A program made the position numbers and the translations under genes. 19,732 nucleotides of DNA, from assembly GCA_934438075.1 (NCBI GenBank), contig CAKSBF010000019.1:1-19732 (forward strand), written 5' to 3'. Position 1 is the first letter of the stretch. Each line of letters starts with the position of its first letter. This document shows positions 7,232 to 13,248 of this stretch, one piece after another. This DNA is from an uncultured Clostridia bacterium (GTDB taxonomy: Bacteria; Bacillota; Clostridia; UBA1381; UBA9506). A model generated the notes under the pieces. The model saw only the letters and a list, made by a program, of their open reading frames with translations, had not been told where the DNA came from and did no database searches.

Positions 7232-8947
7232 ATGAGAACATCAAACATGCTACTGTCCACCCTGAGAGAAGTTCCCGCCGAGGCGGAAACCACCAGTCAT
7301 CAGCTGATGCTCCGCGCAGGTCTTATCCGCAAGCTTGCAGCAGGCGTTTACTCCTTCCTGCCGCTCGGACACCGCGTGCTTACAAAAGTAGAAAATATTA
7401 TTCGTGAAGAAATGGATGCAGAAGGTGCTCAAGAAGTATTAATGTCTGCTCTTTTGCCTGCCGAAGCTTACCAGGCCTCCGGCAGATGGGAGGTTTTCGG
7501 CTCGGACATGTTCCGTCTGAAAGACCGCAACGATCGTGACTTTTGCCTCGGTCCTACGCACGAGGAGATTTTTACTGACACCGTAAAAGCCTGCGTAAAA
7601 TCCTCCCGCCAGCTTCCACAGATTTTATACCAAATCCAGACCAAATATCGCGATGAGCGCCGCCCGCGCTTCGGTGTAATCCGCTCACGCGAATTTATTA
7701 TGAAAGATGCATATAGCTTTGATACAACCAAAGAAGGGCTTGACAAAGCATATCAGAAAATGTACCGCGCATATTGCAAAACTTTTGACCGCATGAATCT
7801 TGATTATATTATTGTCGATGCTGACTCCGGTGCCATGGGCGGTTCCGGCTCACAGGAATTTATGGTAAAATCCGAAACAGGCGAAGATACCATTGCATAT
7901 TGCGCCGACTGCGGTTATGCCGCTAATGTAGAAAAGGCTGCCTGCATTCCCGAAGAAATGGAAAAGGAAGTACCCAAGCCGATACAAAAAATTGAAACCC
8001 CGAAAGCAGGAACCATTGAAGAGTTGGTAGAGTTTCTGCACACTGACAGCAAACATTTTGCAAAAACTATTTTGTACCAGGCCGGCGAAAAAGTTGTTGC
8101 TGTGATGGTACGCGGCGATCGTGAAATTAATGAAGTAAAGCTGATGAACTATCTGGGTGTAACTGAACAGGAACTGGAGCTTGCCTGCGCAGATACTGTC
8201 TGCGAGGTAACAGGCGCCGCTGTTGGCTTTGCCGGTCCTATTGGTCTTTCTGTCCCCGTTATTTGCGACAAGGAAGTTGCCGAAATGACCAACTTTATTG
8301 TCGGTGCAAATGAAACGGATTATCATTTTGAAAATGTAAACATGAGCGATTTTACACCGGAAGCAGTTATTGACGTGCGTTCCATCGTTGCCGGTGATAA
8401 ATGCCCGATGTGCGGCAAACCGATTGCCACCACACAGGGCGTTGAGGTAGGTCACATCTTTAAGCTTGGAACAAAATATACCGATGCTCTGGGCTGTACC
8501 TATCTGGACGAAAACGGAAAGCCGCAGTCCATGATTATGGGTAGCTATGGCATTGGCGTGACCCGTACCATTGCAGCGGTTATTGAACAATTCAGTGATG
8601 ATAACGGCATTGTCTGGCCGGTCAGTGTTGCACCGTATCAAGTGTTGGTAGTTCCGGTCAGCATGCGGGAGGATAGTCAGGTTAAGCTTGCCGAGGAACT
8701 TTATCAAAAGCTGCAGGAACGCGGTATAGAGGTTTTGATTGATGACCGCAATGAACGGGTCGGCGTTAAGTTTAAAGACGCTGATTTAATCGGCATTCCG
8801 GTTAGAATTACAGTAGGCAAGAAGGCCGATAGCAACATTGTAGAATATAAACTCCGCAGTTCGGACGAGATTTTAGAAATCAGTTCTGAAGACGCCTTAG
8901 AAAAAGCATGTAATTATATCAGCGAAGCTCTGAAAAAAAACCGATAG
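7232..8947 (+). CDS. proS: Prolyl-tRNA synthetase (bacterial type, with editing domain)
   Basis: Charges tRNA-Pro with proline. The 571-residue class II synthetase shows motif 1 near residues 40-65, the GPTHEE loop (107-112), motif 2 around YRDERRPRFGVIRSREF (139-155) and motif 3 GSYGIGVTRT (437-446). Between motifs 2 and 3 lies the INS editing domain (about 225-400), with the lysine K278 in HFAKTILY that matches the deacylation residue of bacterial ProRS (misacylated alanine). CADC (224-227) and CPMC (391-394) may form a structural zinc site at the base of the insertion. The C-terminal anticodon-binding domain (about 470-560) contains DDRNERVGVKFKDADLIGIP. The start is ATG 7232 after AAAGGAAAG (7218-7226). 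The lipoprotein gene follows 16 bases later. Confidence 0.99.
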   Translation: MRTSNMLLSTLREVPAEAETTSHQLMLRAGLIRKLAAGVYSFLPLGHRVLTKVENIIREEMDAEGAQEVLMSALLPAEAYQASGRWEVFGSDMFRLKDRNDRDFCLGPTHEEIFTDTVKACVKSSRQLPQILYQIQTKYRDERRPRFGVIRSREFIMKDAYSFDTTKEGLDKAYQKMYRAYCKTFDRMNLDYIIVDADSGAMGGSGSQEFMVKSETGEDTIAYCADCGYAANVEKAACIPEEMEKEVPKPIQKIETPKAGTIEELVEFLHTDSKHFAKTILYQAGEKVVAVMVRGDREINEVKLMNYLGVTEQELELACADTVCEVTGAAVGFAGPIGLSVPVICDKEVAEMTNFIVGANETDYHFENVNMSDFTPEAVIDVRSIVAGDKCPMCGKPIATTQGVEVGHIFKLGTKYTDALGCTYLDENGKPQSMIMGSYGIGVTRTIAAVIEQFSDDNGIVWPVSVAPYQVLVVPVSMREDSQVKLAEELYQKLQERGIEVLIDDRNERVGVKFKDADLIGIPVRITVGKKADSNIVEYKLRSSDEILEISSEDALEKACNYISEALKKNR

Positions 8948-8963
8948 AAAGGTGATTAATCTC

Positions 8964-9365
8964 ATGAAAAAAACAGCAGCTATTTTACTGCTGGTTGCTG
9001 CATTAAATGTATTTGGCGGATGTGCAAGCAAAGCAAAAAAAGAAACCACTGCCACCGCCGCACCAACTGCAAGTGCAACGGTCAACAGTTCTGAGCAAAA
9101 CAACAGCGCCGCTTCCGGCGAAACAAATTCCACGCCTGTTCCGCCCTCTTCAAATAAAGAAGTAGTGACAGACGACAAGGCACCGTCAGAAATCTACTGG
9201 CTGGTAAACGACAGCAATAATCTTACTTATCACTTAAAAAACTGTAAGTTAATTACAGGTAAGGATGCACAAAAAGTTGACTGGAATTTTGCAAAAACTC
9301 TTGGTCTGCGCCAATGTCCCGAATGTAATCCGCCGCAGTATGAAGGGTATGTAGACTCGGAATAA
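8964..9365 (+). CDS. Small lipoprotein with a C-terminal HxxxC/CxxC (zinc-ribbon-like) domain
   Basis: I do not recognise a named gene. The 133-residue product has a lipoprotein signal (MKKTAAILLLVAALNVFGGC, lipobox FGGC, C20), a low-complexity Thr/Ala/Ser/Asn/Pro linker (about 25-70) that suits an exported, surface-tethered protein, and a compact C-terminal domain (75-125). There YHLKNC (H90, C94) and CPECNPP (C118, C121) form a likely Cys3-His metal site. The pattern YHxxxC...A...G..xCxxCxP is common in small clostridial and phage domains of unknown function, usually near the end of exported nucleases or hydrolases; here no enzymatic domain is attached. ATG 8964 was chosen over GTG 8952 because GAAAGGTG (8947-8954) is the ribosome binding site. 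It follows proS by 16 bases and is probably cotranscribed, though a functional link is not evident. Confidence 0.8.
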   Translation: MKKTAAILLLVAALNVFGGCASKAKKETTATAAPTASATVNSSEQNNSAASGETNSTPVPPSSNKEVVTDDKAPSEIYWLVNDSNNLTYHLKNCKLITGKDAQKVDWNFAKTLGLRQCPECNPPQYEGYVDSE

Positions 9366-9369
9366 TAAC

Positions 9370-9498
9370 AGAGGGGCTGTAAAAATGTACAGGCAGCAGC
9401 CATATGCATACAATTGTCTTATACAATATGTGCATATCTGCCATAATACAAGCAGTGTTTCCGCTTGTCCTGTTTCATTTTTAAGCCTCTTTCTTTTA
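9370..9498. other. Large three-way-junction inverted repeat (expanded terminator or small MITE-like element)
   Basis: An outer stem pairs 9370-9393 (AGAGGGGCTGTAAAAATG, then TACAGG) with 9469-9490 (CCTGTTTCATTTTTAAGCC, then TCT), with small bulges. Inside it are two hairpins: 9392-9442 (GGCAG with CTGCC; ATATGCA 9402-9408 with TGCATAT 9431-9437; TTGT with ACAA at the tip) and 9448-9468 (ACAAGC with GCTTGT, 9-base loop), the second stacking directly on the outer stem. A T-rich run CTCTTTCTTTT (9488-9498) follows, so it can act as the terminator of proS and the lipoprotein. The outer arm resembles the simple terminators at 935 and 12328. No target-site duplication is seen. The T-rich stretch 9491-9516 and a GGAGG site follow, ahead of the next gene. 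Confidence 0.6.
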
Positions 9499-9531
9499 CT
9501 TGAAATTTAACCGCTCAGGAGGAAGCTGCTC

Positions 9532-11139
9532 ATGTTTCGCCGTATTACTGCTTTGATATTCAGCGCATTTTATATCCTTACTCTTTGTTCCTGTTCTGCT
9601 ACAAAAGAACCGGAAGCATCGCCGGCACAGCTAAAGAAATATGAAAATCAAAACGAAACACCAAAAGATGGCGGAACCTTAAAACTTTGCCTCTTTGAAA
9701 CCGATACACTCAATCCTTTAGTATCTCAAAATAGCGAAAATATAAAAACATTATCGCTGATTTATGATAGTCTCTTTTCCGTTAACCAGGATTTCAGTTA
9801 TGAACCAAATCTCTGCGAATCTTACACTATTTCGCCGGATGGACTGATATATCGTTTTACAGTTCGGAGCGGTGTAACATTTCATGACGGCACGCGTTTG
9901 TCTGCCGCTGACGTTGACTTTTCCTTCCGTCTTTTGCGCGAATCAGAAAGTCCATATTTGGCAAAACTTTCCGATATTAAAAGTCATAGCGCCCGTTCTT
10001 CCGAATGGGTGGTAGAATTGAAACGCCCGGTTGCAAATTTCCCTGCGCTGCTCGATTTCCCGATTATATCTGAACGTTCCGCCTCTTCGGTAAAGCAGGC
10101 GATTCAAAATAAAACAGAATATATTCCAAACGGAACCGGTTTGTATAAAGTCCAGTCTTATCAGAAAAATAAAGAACTTTTTCTAACCAAAAATGAACTT
10201 TATTATCGCGGTACCGCTACACACATAGGGAATATTTTAATGTACCTGGTAAATGATAAAAATACTGCAATTACCATGTTTGAAAATGCCCGAGTTGATT
10301 TTCTCTCTTCTGGCGTTATCAACCCGCAGGAATATACCCCCAAGCGCAGCGCTACATCGGTTGACTATACAGCGAACCGTTTCACCTTCCTCGCATTGCA
10401 AAACCAGAATCCATGCTTAAATACCGCCTCTACACGCAGCGCACTGGCAATGGCAATGAATCGCGAAACAATGGTAAATGAGCTGCTCAGCGGACGTGCG
10501 ATAGCCTGCGACATCCCGATCAACCCCTCCTCATGGCTCTATGATAACGATCAGCCGGACCTTACCTATGCCCCGGAACAGGCGAGACAAATGCTCACGG
10601 CAGACGGCTGGGCGGATGCTGACAACGACGGGATTTTAGAACGAAATACCGAACACGGTACTGAGAAATTGGAACTTACTCTGCTTGTTAATCAGGAAAA
10701 TACTCTGCGCACAAAGCTTGCCTCTCAAATAAAACAGTGGCTTGAAAATATAGGCGTACGTATCACTTTACAGGCTGTCTCATTCCAAGAATATAACCGC
10801 AGGCTAAATCATAAACAGTTTGACCTGGCAGTTTGTGAACTGGATTTTTCCGACAACTGTGATCTGAAATTTTTATTGGAAACGGGATATAACTTTTGCG
10901 GAATCGCAAACGAAGAATTGGATCATTTGATGAAAGAAGCCGATAAATCGAACAACGCCGCAGAAATACAAACCATTTATGTCCAAATGTGTAAAATTCT
11001 TCGCGAGCAAATGCCCATTGCCGGCCTGTACTTCAGCAATGCCTCCGTTATTTTCGATGATTCCCTGAAAGGTAATATTGCACCGTCAGAATCGAATCTT
11101 TTTCTTAATATCCCAGAATGGTTTATGATTGAAAACTAA
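9532..11139 (+). CDS. Oligopeptide-binding lipoprotein (SBP_bac_5 / OppA family)
   Basis: An extracellular solute-binding protein of 535 residues, normal for OppA/DppA-type peptide or nickel binders. The signal peptide ends in the lipobox LCSC (C21), so it is anchored to the outer face of the membrane. After a short linker, GGTLKLCLFETDTLNPL opens the mature fold, followed by the family signature region SPDGLIYRFTVRSGVTFHDGTRLSAADVDFSF (about 102-133), the NGTGLYKV stretch near 205, RSALAMAMNRETMV near 305, and a C-terminal lobe with QLKQWLE-like sequence (QIKQWLENIGVRITLQ). No permease or ATPase gene is nearby, so it must share a transporter or act alone. The start is ATG 9532 with GGAGG (9518-9522) 9 bases ahead. 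aroQ follows after 41 bases, possibly in the same transcript. Confidence 0.92.
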   Translation: MFRRITALIFSAFYILTLCSCSATKEPEASPAQLKKYENQNETPKDGGTLKLCLFETDTLNPLVSQNSENIKTLSLIYDSLFSVNQDFSYEPNLCESYTISPDGLIYRFTVRSGVTFHDGTRLSAADVDFSFRLLRESESPYLAKLSDIKSHSARSSEWVVELKRPVANFPALLDFPIISERSASSVKQAIQNKTEYIPNGTGLYKVQSYQKNKELFLTKNELYYRGTATHIGNILMYLVNDKNTAITMFENARVDFLSSGVINPQEYTPKRSATSVDYTANRFTFLALQNQNPCLNTASTRSALAMAMNRETMVNELLSGRAIACDIPINPSSWLYDNDQPDLTYAPEQARQMLTADGWADADNDGILERNTEHGTEKLELTLLVNQENTLRTKLASQIKQWLENIGVRITLQAVSFQEYNRRLNHKQFDLAVCELDFSDNCDLKFLLETGYNFCGIANEELDHLMKEADKSNNAAEIQTIYVQMCKILREQMPIAGLYFSNASVIFDDSLKGNIAPSESNLFLNIPEWFMIEN

Positions 11140-11180
11140 TGATTGAAGTGCTATCTCCAAAAAAGGAAGGATGAAAGAAT

Positions 11181-11621
11181 ATGTTTCACAAACTTATGCT
11201 CGTCAATGGACCAAACTTAAATATGCTTGGTATTCGCCAACCGGAAATTTACGGCACAACTACCCTTGCCGACATTGAACAACATCTTATATCAAAAGCC
11301 AAAGAATTAGGTTTTGAATTGGAATGTGTCCAGTCCAACAGCGAAGGAGCGCTGATTGACGCCATCCAAAGCTGCTACAACCGTATTGATGGTATTATTT
11401 TAAACGCCGGCGCTTATACACATTACAGCTACGCCATACGCGACGCTATTTCCTCTGTTATGGTACCGGTAATGGAAGTACATCTGTCCGATATCCACAG
11501 CCGTGAAGAGTTTCGTCATCTTTCGGTCATTGAGCCCGTTTGCAAAAAACAAATCTGCGGTTTGGGACCGGATGGTTATGTTGTCGCGCTGGAAGAATTG
11601 GTAAAACATTATGTTTCATAA
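11181..11621 (+). CDS. aroQ: 3-dehydroquinate dehydratase, type II
   Basis: Third step of the shikimate pathway: dehydration of 3-dehydroquinate to 3-dehydroshikimate. The 146-residue product matches the small dodecameric type II enzymes. Motifs in order: NGPNLNMLGIRQPEIYG (residues 9-25) with R19 and the catalytic Y24; QSNSEGALIDAI (51-62); LNAGAYTHYSYAIRDA (74-89) with N75 and H81; EVHLSDIHSREEFR (99-112) with the catalytic H101 and R112. The start is ATG 11181 with GGAAGG 10 bases ahead. It overlaps comF by 11 bases and is translationally coupled to it. No other aro gene is in the window. Confidence 0.98.
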   Translation: MFHKLMLVNGPNLNMLGIRQPEIYGTTTLADIEQHLISKAKELGFELECVQSNSEGALIDAIQSCYNRIDGIILNAGAYTHYSYAIRDAISSVMVPVMEVHLSDIHSREEFRHLSVIEPVCKKQICGLGPDGYVVALEELVKHYVS

Positions 11622-12327
11622 GCTGTTCGCATTTTTCTTTCCGGACCGCTGCATTCTTTGCGGTCAGCCATTGAGCGGCGGTGCAGTTTGTGAGCATTGC
11701 GTCGATAAACTAACCCTATGCCGCGATATCCATATATGCAAAAAATGTTCCCGTCCGATTGATGAAAATCAATTGTTCTGCACCAACTGTGCTGTCACAC
11801 CTCATTACTTTACCATTTGTTTCGCGGCCGCAGTTTACGAAGGGGAAATGCGCCGCTCCATCCTGAAATATAAGTTTTACCACCACCCCGAATACTATCG
11901 CGGCTATGCAAGATTAATTTACGCACATTTGTTATCCTTTGATATGCTGCCGCATTTTGATATGATTGCTGCTGCTCCGCTGTCAGATGCGCGTCAGAAG
12001 GAACGTGGTTATAACCAAGCGGAACTAATCGGAAAAGAATTGGCACGGCTGATGAATTTGCCATTTTGCAAGAACTGCGTACGCAAAATACGCCATACAA
12101 ATGCCCAAAGTACCCTTTCCTACCGTGAACGGCGAAAAAACTTAGAAAATACTTTTCGGGCAGAAAGAACAGAAGCTATCTGCGGAAAAACTGTTCTGTT
12201 AGTCGATGACGTTTTCACCACCGGAACAACAGCAGACGAAATTACAAAACAATTACTGAAATCAGGCGCCAAACAAGTATATGTCGCAGTTGTTGCCGTG
12301 ACCCCGTTAAAAGATTTAGCTACCTAA
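11611..12327 (+). CDS. comF: ComF family phosphoribosyltransferase-like protein
   Basis: A 238-residue ComFC/GntX-type protein: an N-terminal double zinc ribbon (C14, C17, C27, C30, then C43, C46, C57, C60) followed by a type I phosphoribosyltransferase fold with RQKERGYNQAELIG (128-141) and the PRPP loop VLLVDDVFTTGTT (195-207). In Bacillus the ComF proteins are needed for uptake of single-stranded DNA in transformation; the enzyme reaction is unknown. No comFA helicase is present here. The ATG at 11611 lies inside the end of aroQ in another frame (11-base overlap), so translation is likely coupled. The first five residues (MFHKL) are the same as those of AroQ. A terminator follows within 2 bases of the stop. 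Confidence 0.93.
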   Translation: MFHKLFAFFFPDRCILCGQPLSGGAVCEHCVDKLTLCRDIHICKKCSRPIDENQLFCTNCAVTPHYFTICFAAAVYEGEMRRSILKYKFYHHPEYYRGYARLIYAHLLSFDMLPHFDMIAAAPLSDARQKERGYNQAELIGKELARLMNLPFCKNCVRKIRHTNAQSTLSYRERRKNLENTFRAERTEAICGKTVLLVDDVFTTGTTADEITKQLLKSGAKQVYVAVVAVTPLKDLAT

Positions 12328-12366
12328 AAGGACTGCAAAAATGTTTATTTGCTGCAGTCCTTTTTT
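12326..12366 (+). terminator. Terminator of the aroQ-comF transcript
   Basis: AAAAGGACTGCA (12326-12337) pairs perfectly with TGCAGTCCTTTT (12353-12364), loop 15 bases, with the T tract at 12361-12366. The comF stop codon overlaps its first bases. The 18 bases 12326-12343 are identical to 933-950 in the ymfI/uvrB terminator. Confidence 0.92.
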
Positions 12367-12379
12367 GTTATGTACTTGC

Positions 12380-12407
12380 ACTTTTCTTTTAGCAGGAGCA
12401 TATAATA
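12380..12407 (+). promoter_or_regulatory. Candidate sporulation promoter of sigK (sigma-E/sigma-K -10 box)
   Basis: CATATAATA (12399-12407) fits the sigma-K -10 pattern CATANNNTA and matches 7 of 8 positions of the sigma-E -10 CATACAAT. An AC (12380-12381) lies 17 bases upstream as in sigma-K promoters. The alternative is a sigma-A promoter using TTGCAC (12376-12381) and TATAAT (12401-12406), but its 19-base spacer is poor. No good sigma-E -35 box is seen. Confidence 0.5.
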
Positions 12408-12434
12408 GAACCATCCTGTTACGGAGGTGCTGTT

Positions 12435-13145
12435 ATGTTTTCTTCTTTTTTTGCGCTCTTTCTCTATCTAATACGCTGCGGTGCATTTCTACTATCGTAT
12501 GTATCTAATACAAACACATTTCCAAAACCTCTTTCTCCCAAGGAGGAAGAACACTATTTGAAGCTGTCATATGCAGGTAACGAGGAGGCACGCAATGTTT
12601 TGATTGAACACAATCTTCGTTTGGTTGCACATGTCGTCAAGAAATACAGCGCAAACGGAAATTATGACCCTGATGATTTAATCTCTATCGGCACAATCGG
12701 ATTAATTAAAGCGATTCGTTCCTTTGACGGCAGTAAAAACACACGGCTTGCCACCTATGCCGCACGCTGCATTGAAAACGAGGTGCTTATGCTCATGCGC
12801 AGCGGAAAGAAAACGGCACAGGAAGTATCATTAAGCGACTGTTTAGGGCATGACACTGACGGAAACGAAGTCACCTTCATGGACATTCTTCCTTCCGATG
12901 AAGCAGAAGTGGCTGATACTGTCGGGCTTAGCCTTGACATTAAAAACCTTTATCAATACATAGAAAAAACCCTTGATGGCAGGGAAAAGGAAATCATTTT
13001 GCTGCGCTACGGTCTAAACGGCAGAGCTCAAACGCAACGCGAAATCGCCAAAAATATGGGCATTTCACGCTCCTATGTCTCAAGAATTGAAAAAAAAGCA
13101 TTACGAAAATTACATAAATGTTTTAACGAAGAAAAGCAGCTTTAA
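12435..13145 (+). CDS. sigK: RNA polymerase sporulation sigma factor K precursor (pro-sigma-K)
   Basis: Directs late mother-cell transcription (coat and cortex genes) in sporulation. The 236-residue product aligns throughout with SigK as I recall it: a hydrophobic N-terminal pro-sequence (residues 1-21), the conserved junction around AFLLSYVSNTNTFPKPLS where SpoIVFB-type protease would cut (about S21/Y22), sigma-70 region 2 with RNVLIEHNLRLVAHVVKKY and DDLISIGTIGLIKAI (about 50-100), NTRLATYAARCIENE (about 101-115), and region 4 with a helix-turn-helix TQREIAKNMGISRSYVSRIEKKAL (about 200-225). The start is ATG 12435 with GGAGG 7 bases ahead. The gene is continuous: no skin element interrupts it. 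Monocistronic, convergent with the EF-G-like gene. sigE lacks the FPKPLS type N-terminus, so that alternative is unlikely. Confidence 0.95.
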   Translation: MFSSFFALFLYLIRCGAFLLSYVSNTNTFPKPLSPKEEEHYLKLSYAGNEEARNVLIEHNLRLVAHVVKKYSANGNYDPDDLISIGTIGLIKAIRSFDGSKNTRLATYAARCIENEVLMLMRSGKKTAQEVSLSDCLGHDTDGNEVTFMDILPSDEAEVADTVGLSLDIKNLYQYIEKTLDGREKEIILLRYGLNGRAQTQREIAKNMGISRSYVSRIEKKALRKLHKCFNEEKQL

Positions 13146-13182
13146 TGTTACAGATAAACTTAATAGGTAGCATAAAACAGAC

Positions 13183-13222
13183 GGCTGCCAACAGCGACTA
13201 AATATTTTTGCTGTTGGCAGCC
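13183..13222. terminator. Hairpin between convergent sigK and the EF-G-like gene
   Basis: A perfect 13-bp stem GGCTGCCAACAGC (13183-13195) with 13210-13222, loop 14 bases. Neither side has a good T tract after the stem (TCATTTAT on plus, GTCTGTTTT on minus), so it is a moderate terminator in both directions. A 12-bp palindrome CCGCTGCAGCGG (13235-13246) lies next to it, just past the EF-G-like stop. Confidence 0.7.
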
Positions 13223-13248
13223 TCATTTATATAACCGCTGCAGCGGAA

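Noticed and set aside
7850..8707. Long minus-strand reading frame (285 codons) opposite proS
   Set aside because: It lies wholly within proS in the antisense direction, has low-complexity composition driven by the coding strand, and no recognisable domain.
11181..11640. aroQ and comF both begin with MFHKL and nearly the same 12 bases, suggesting a duplicated start
   Set aside because: Similarity stops after five codons and the second start lies within the aroQ stop region in another frame; a coincidence is the simplest reading.
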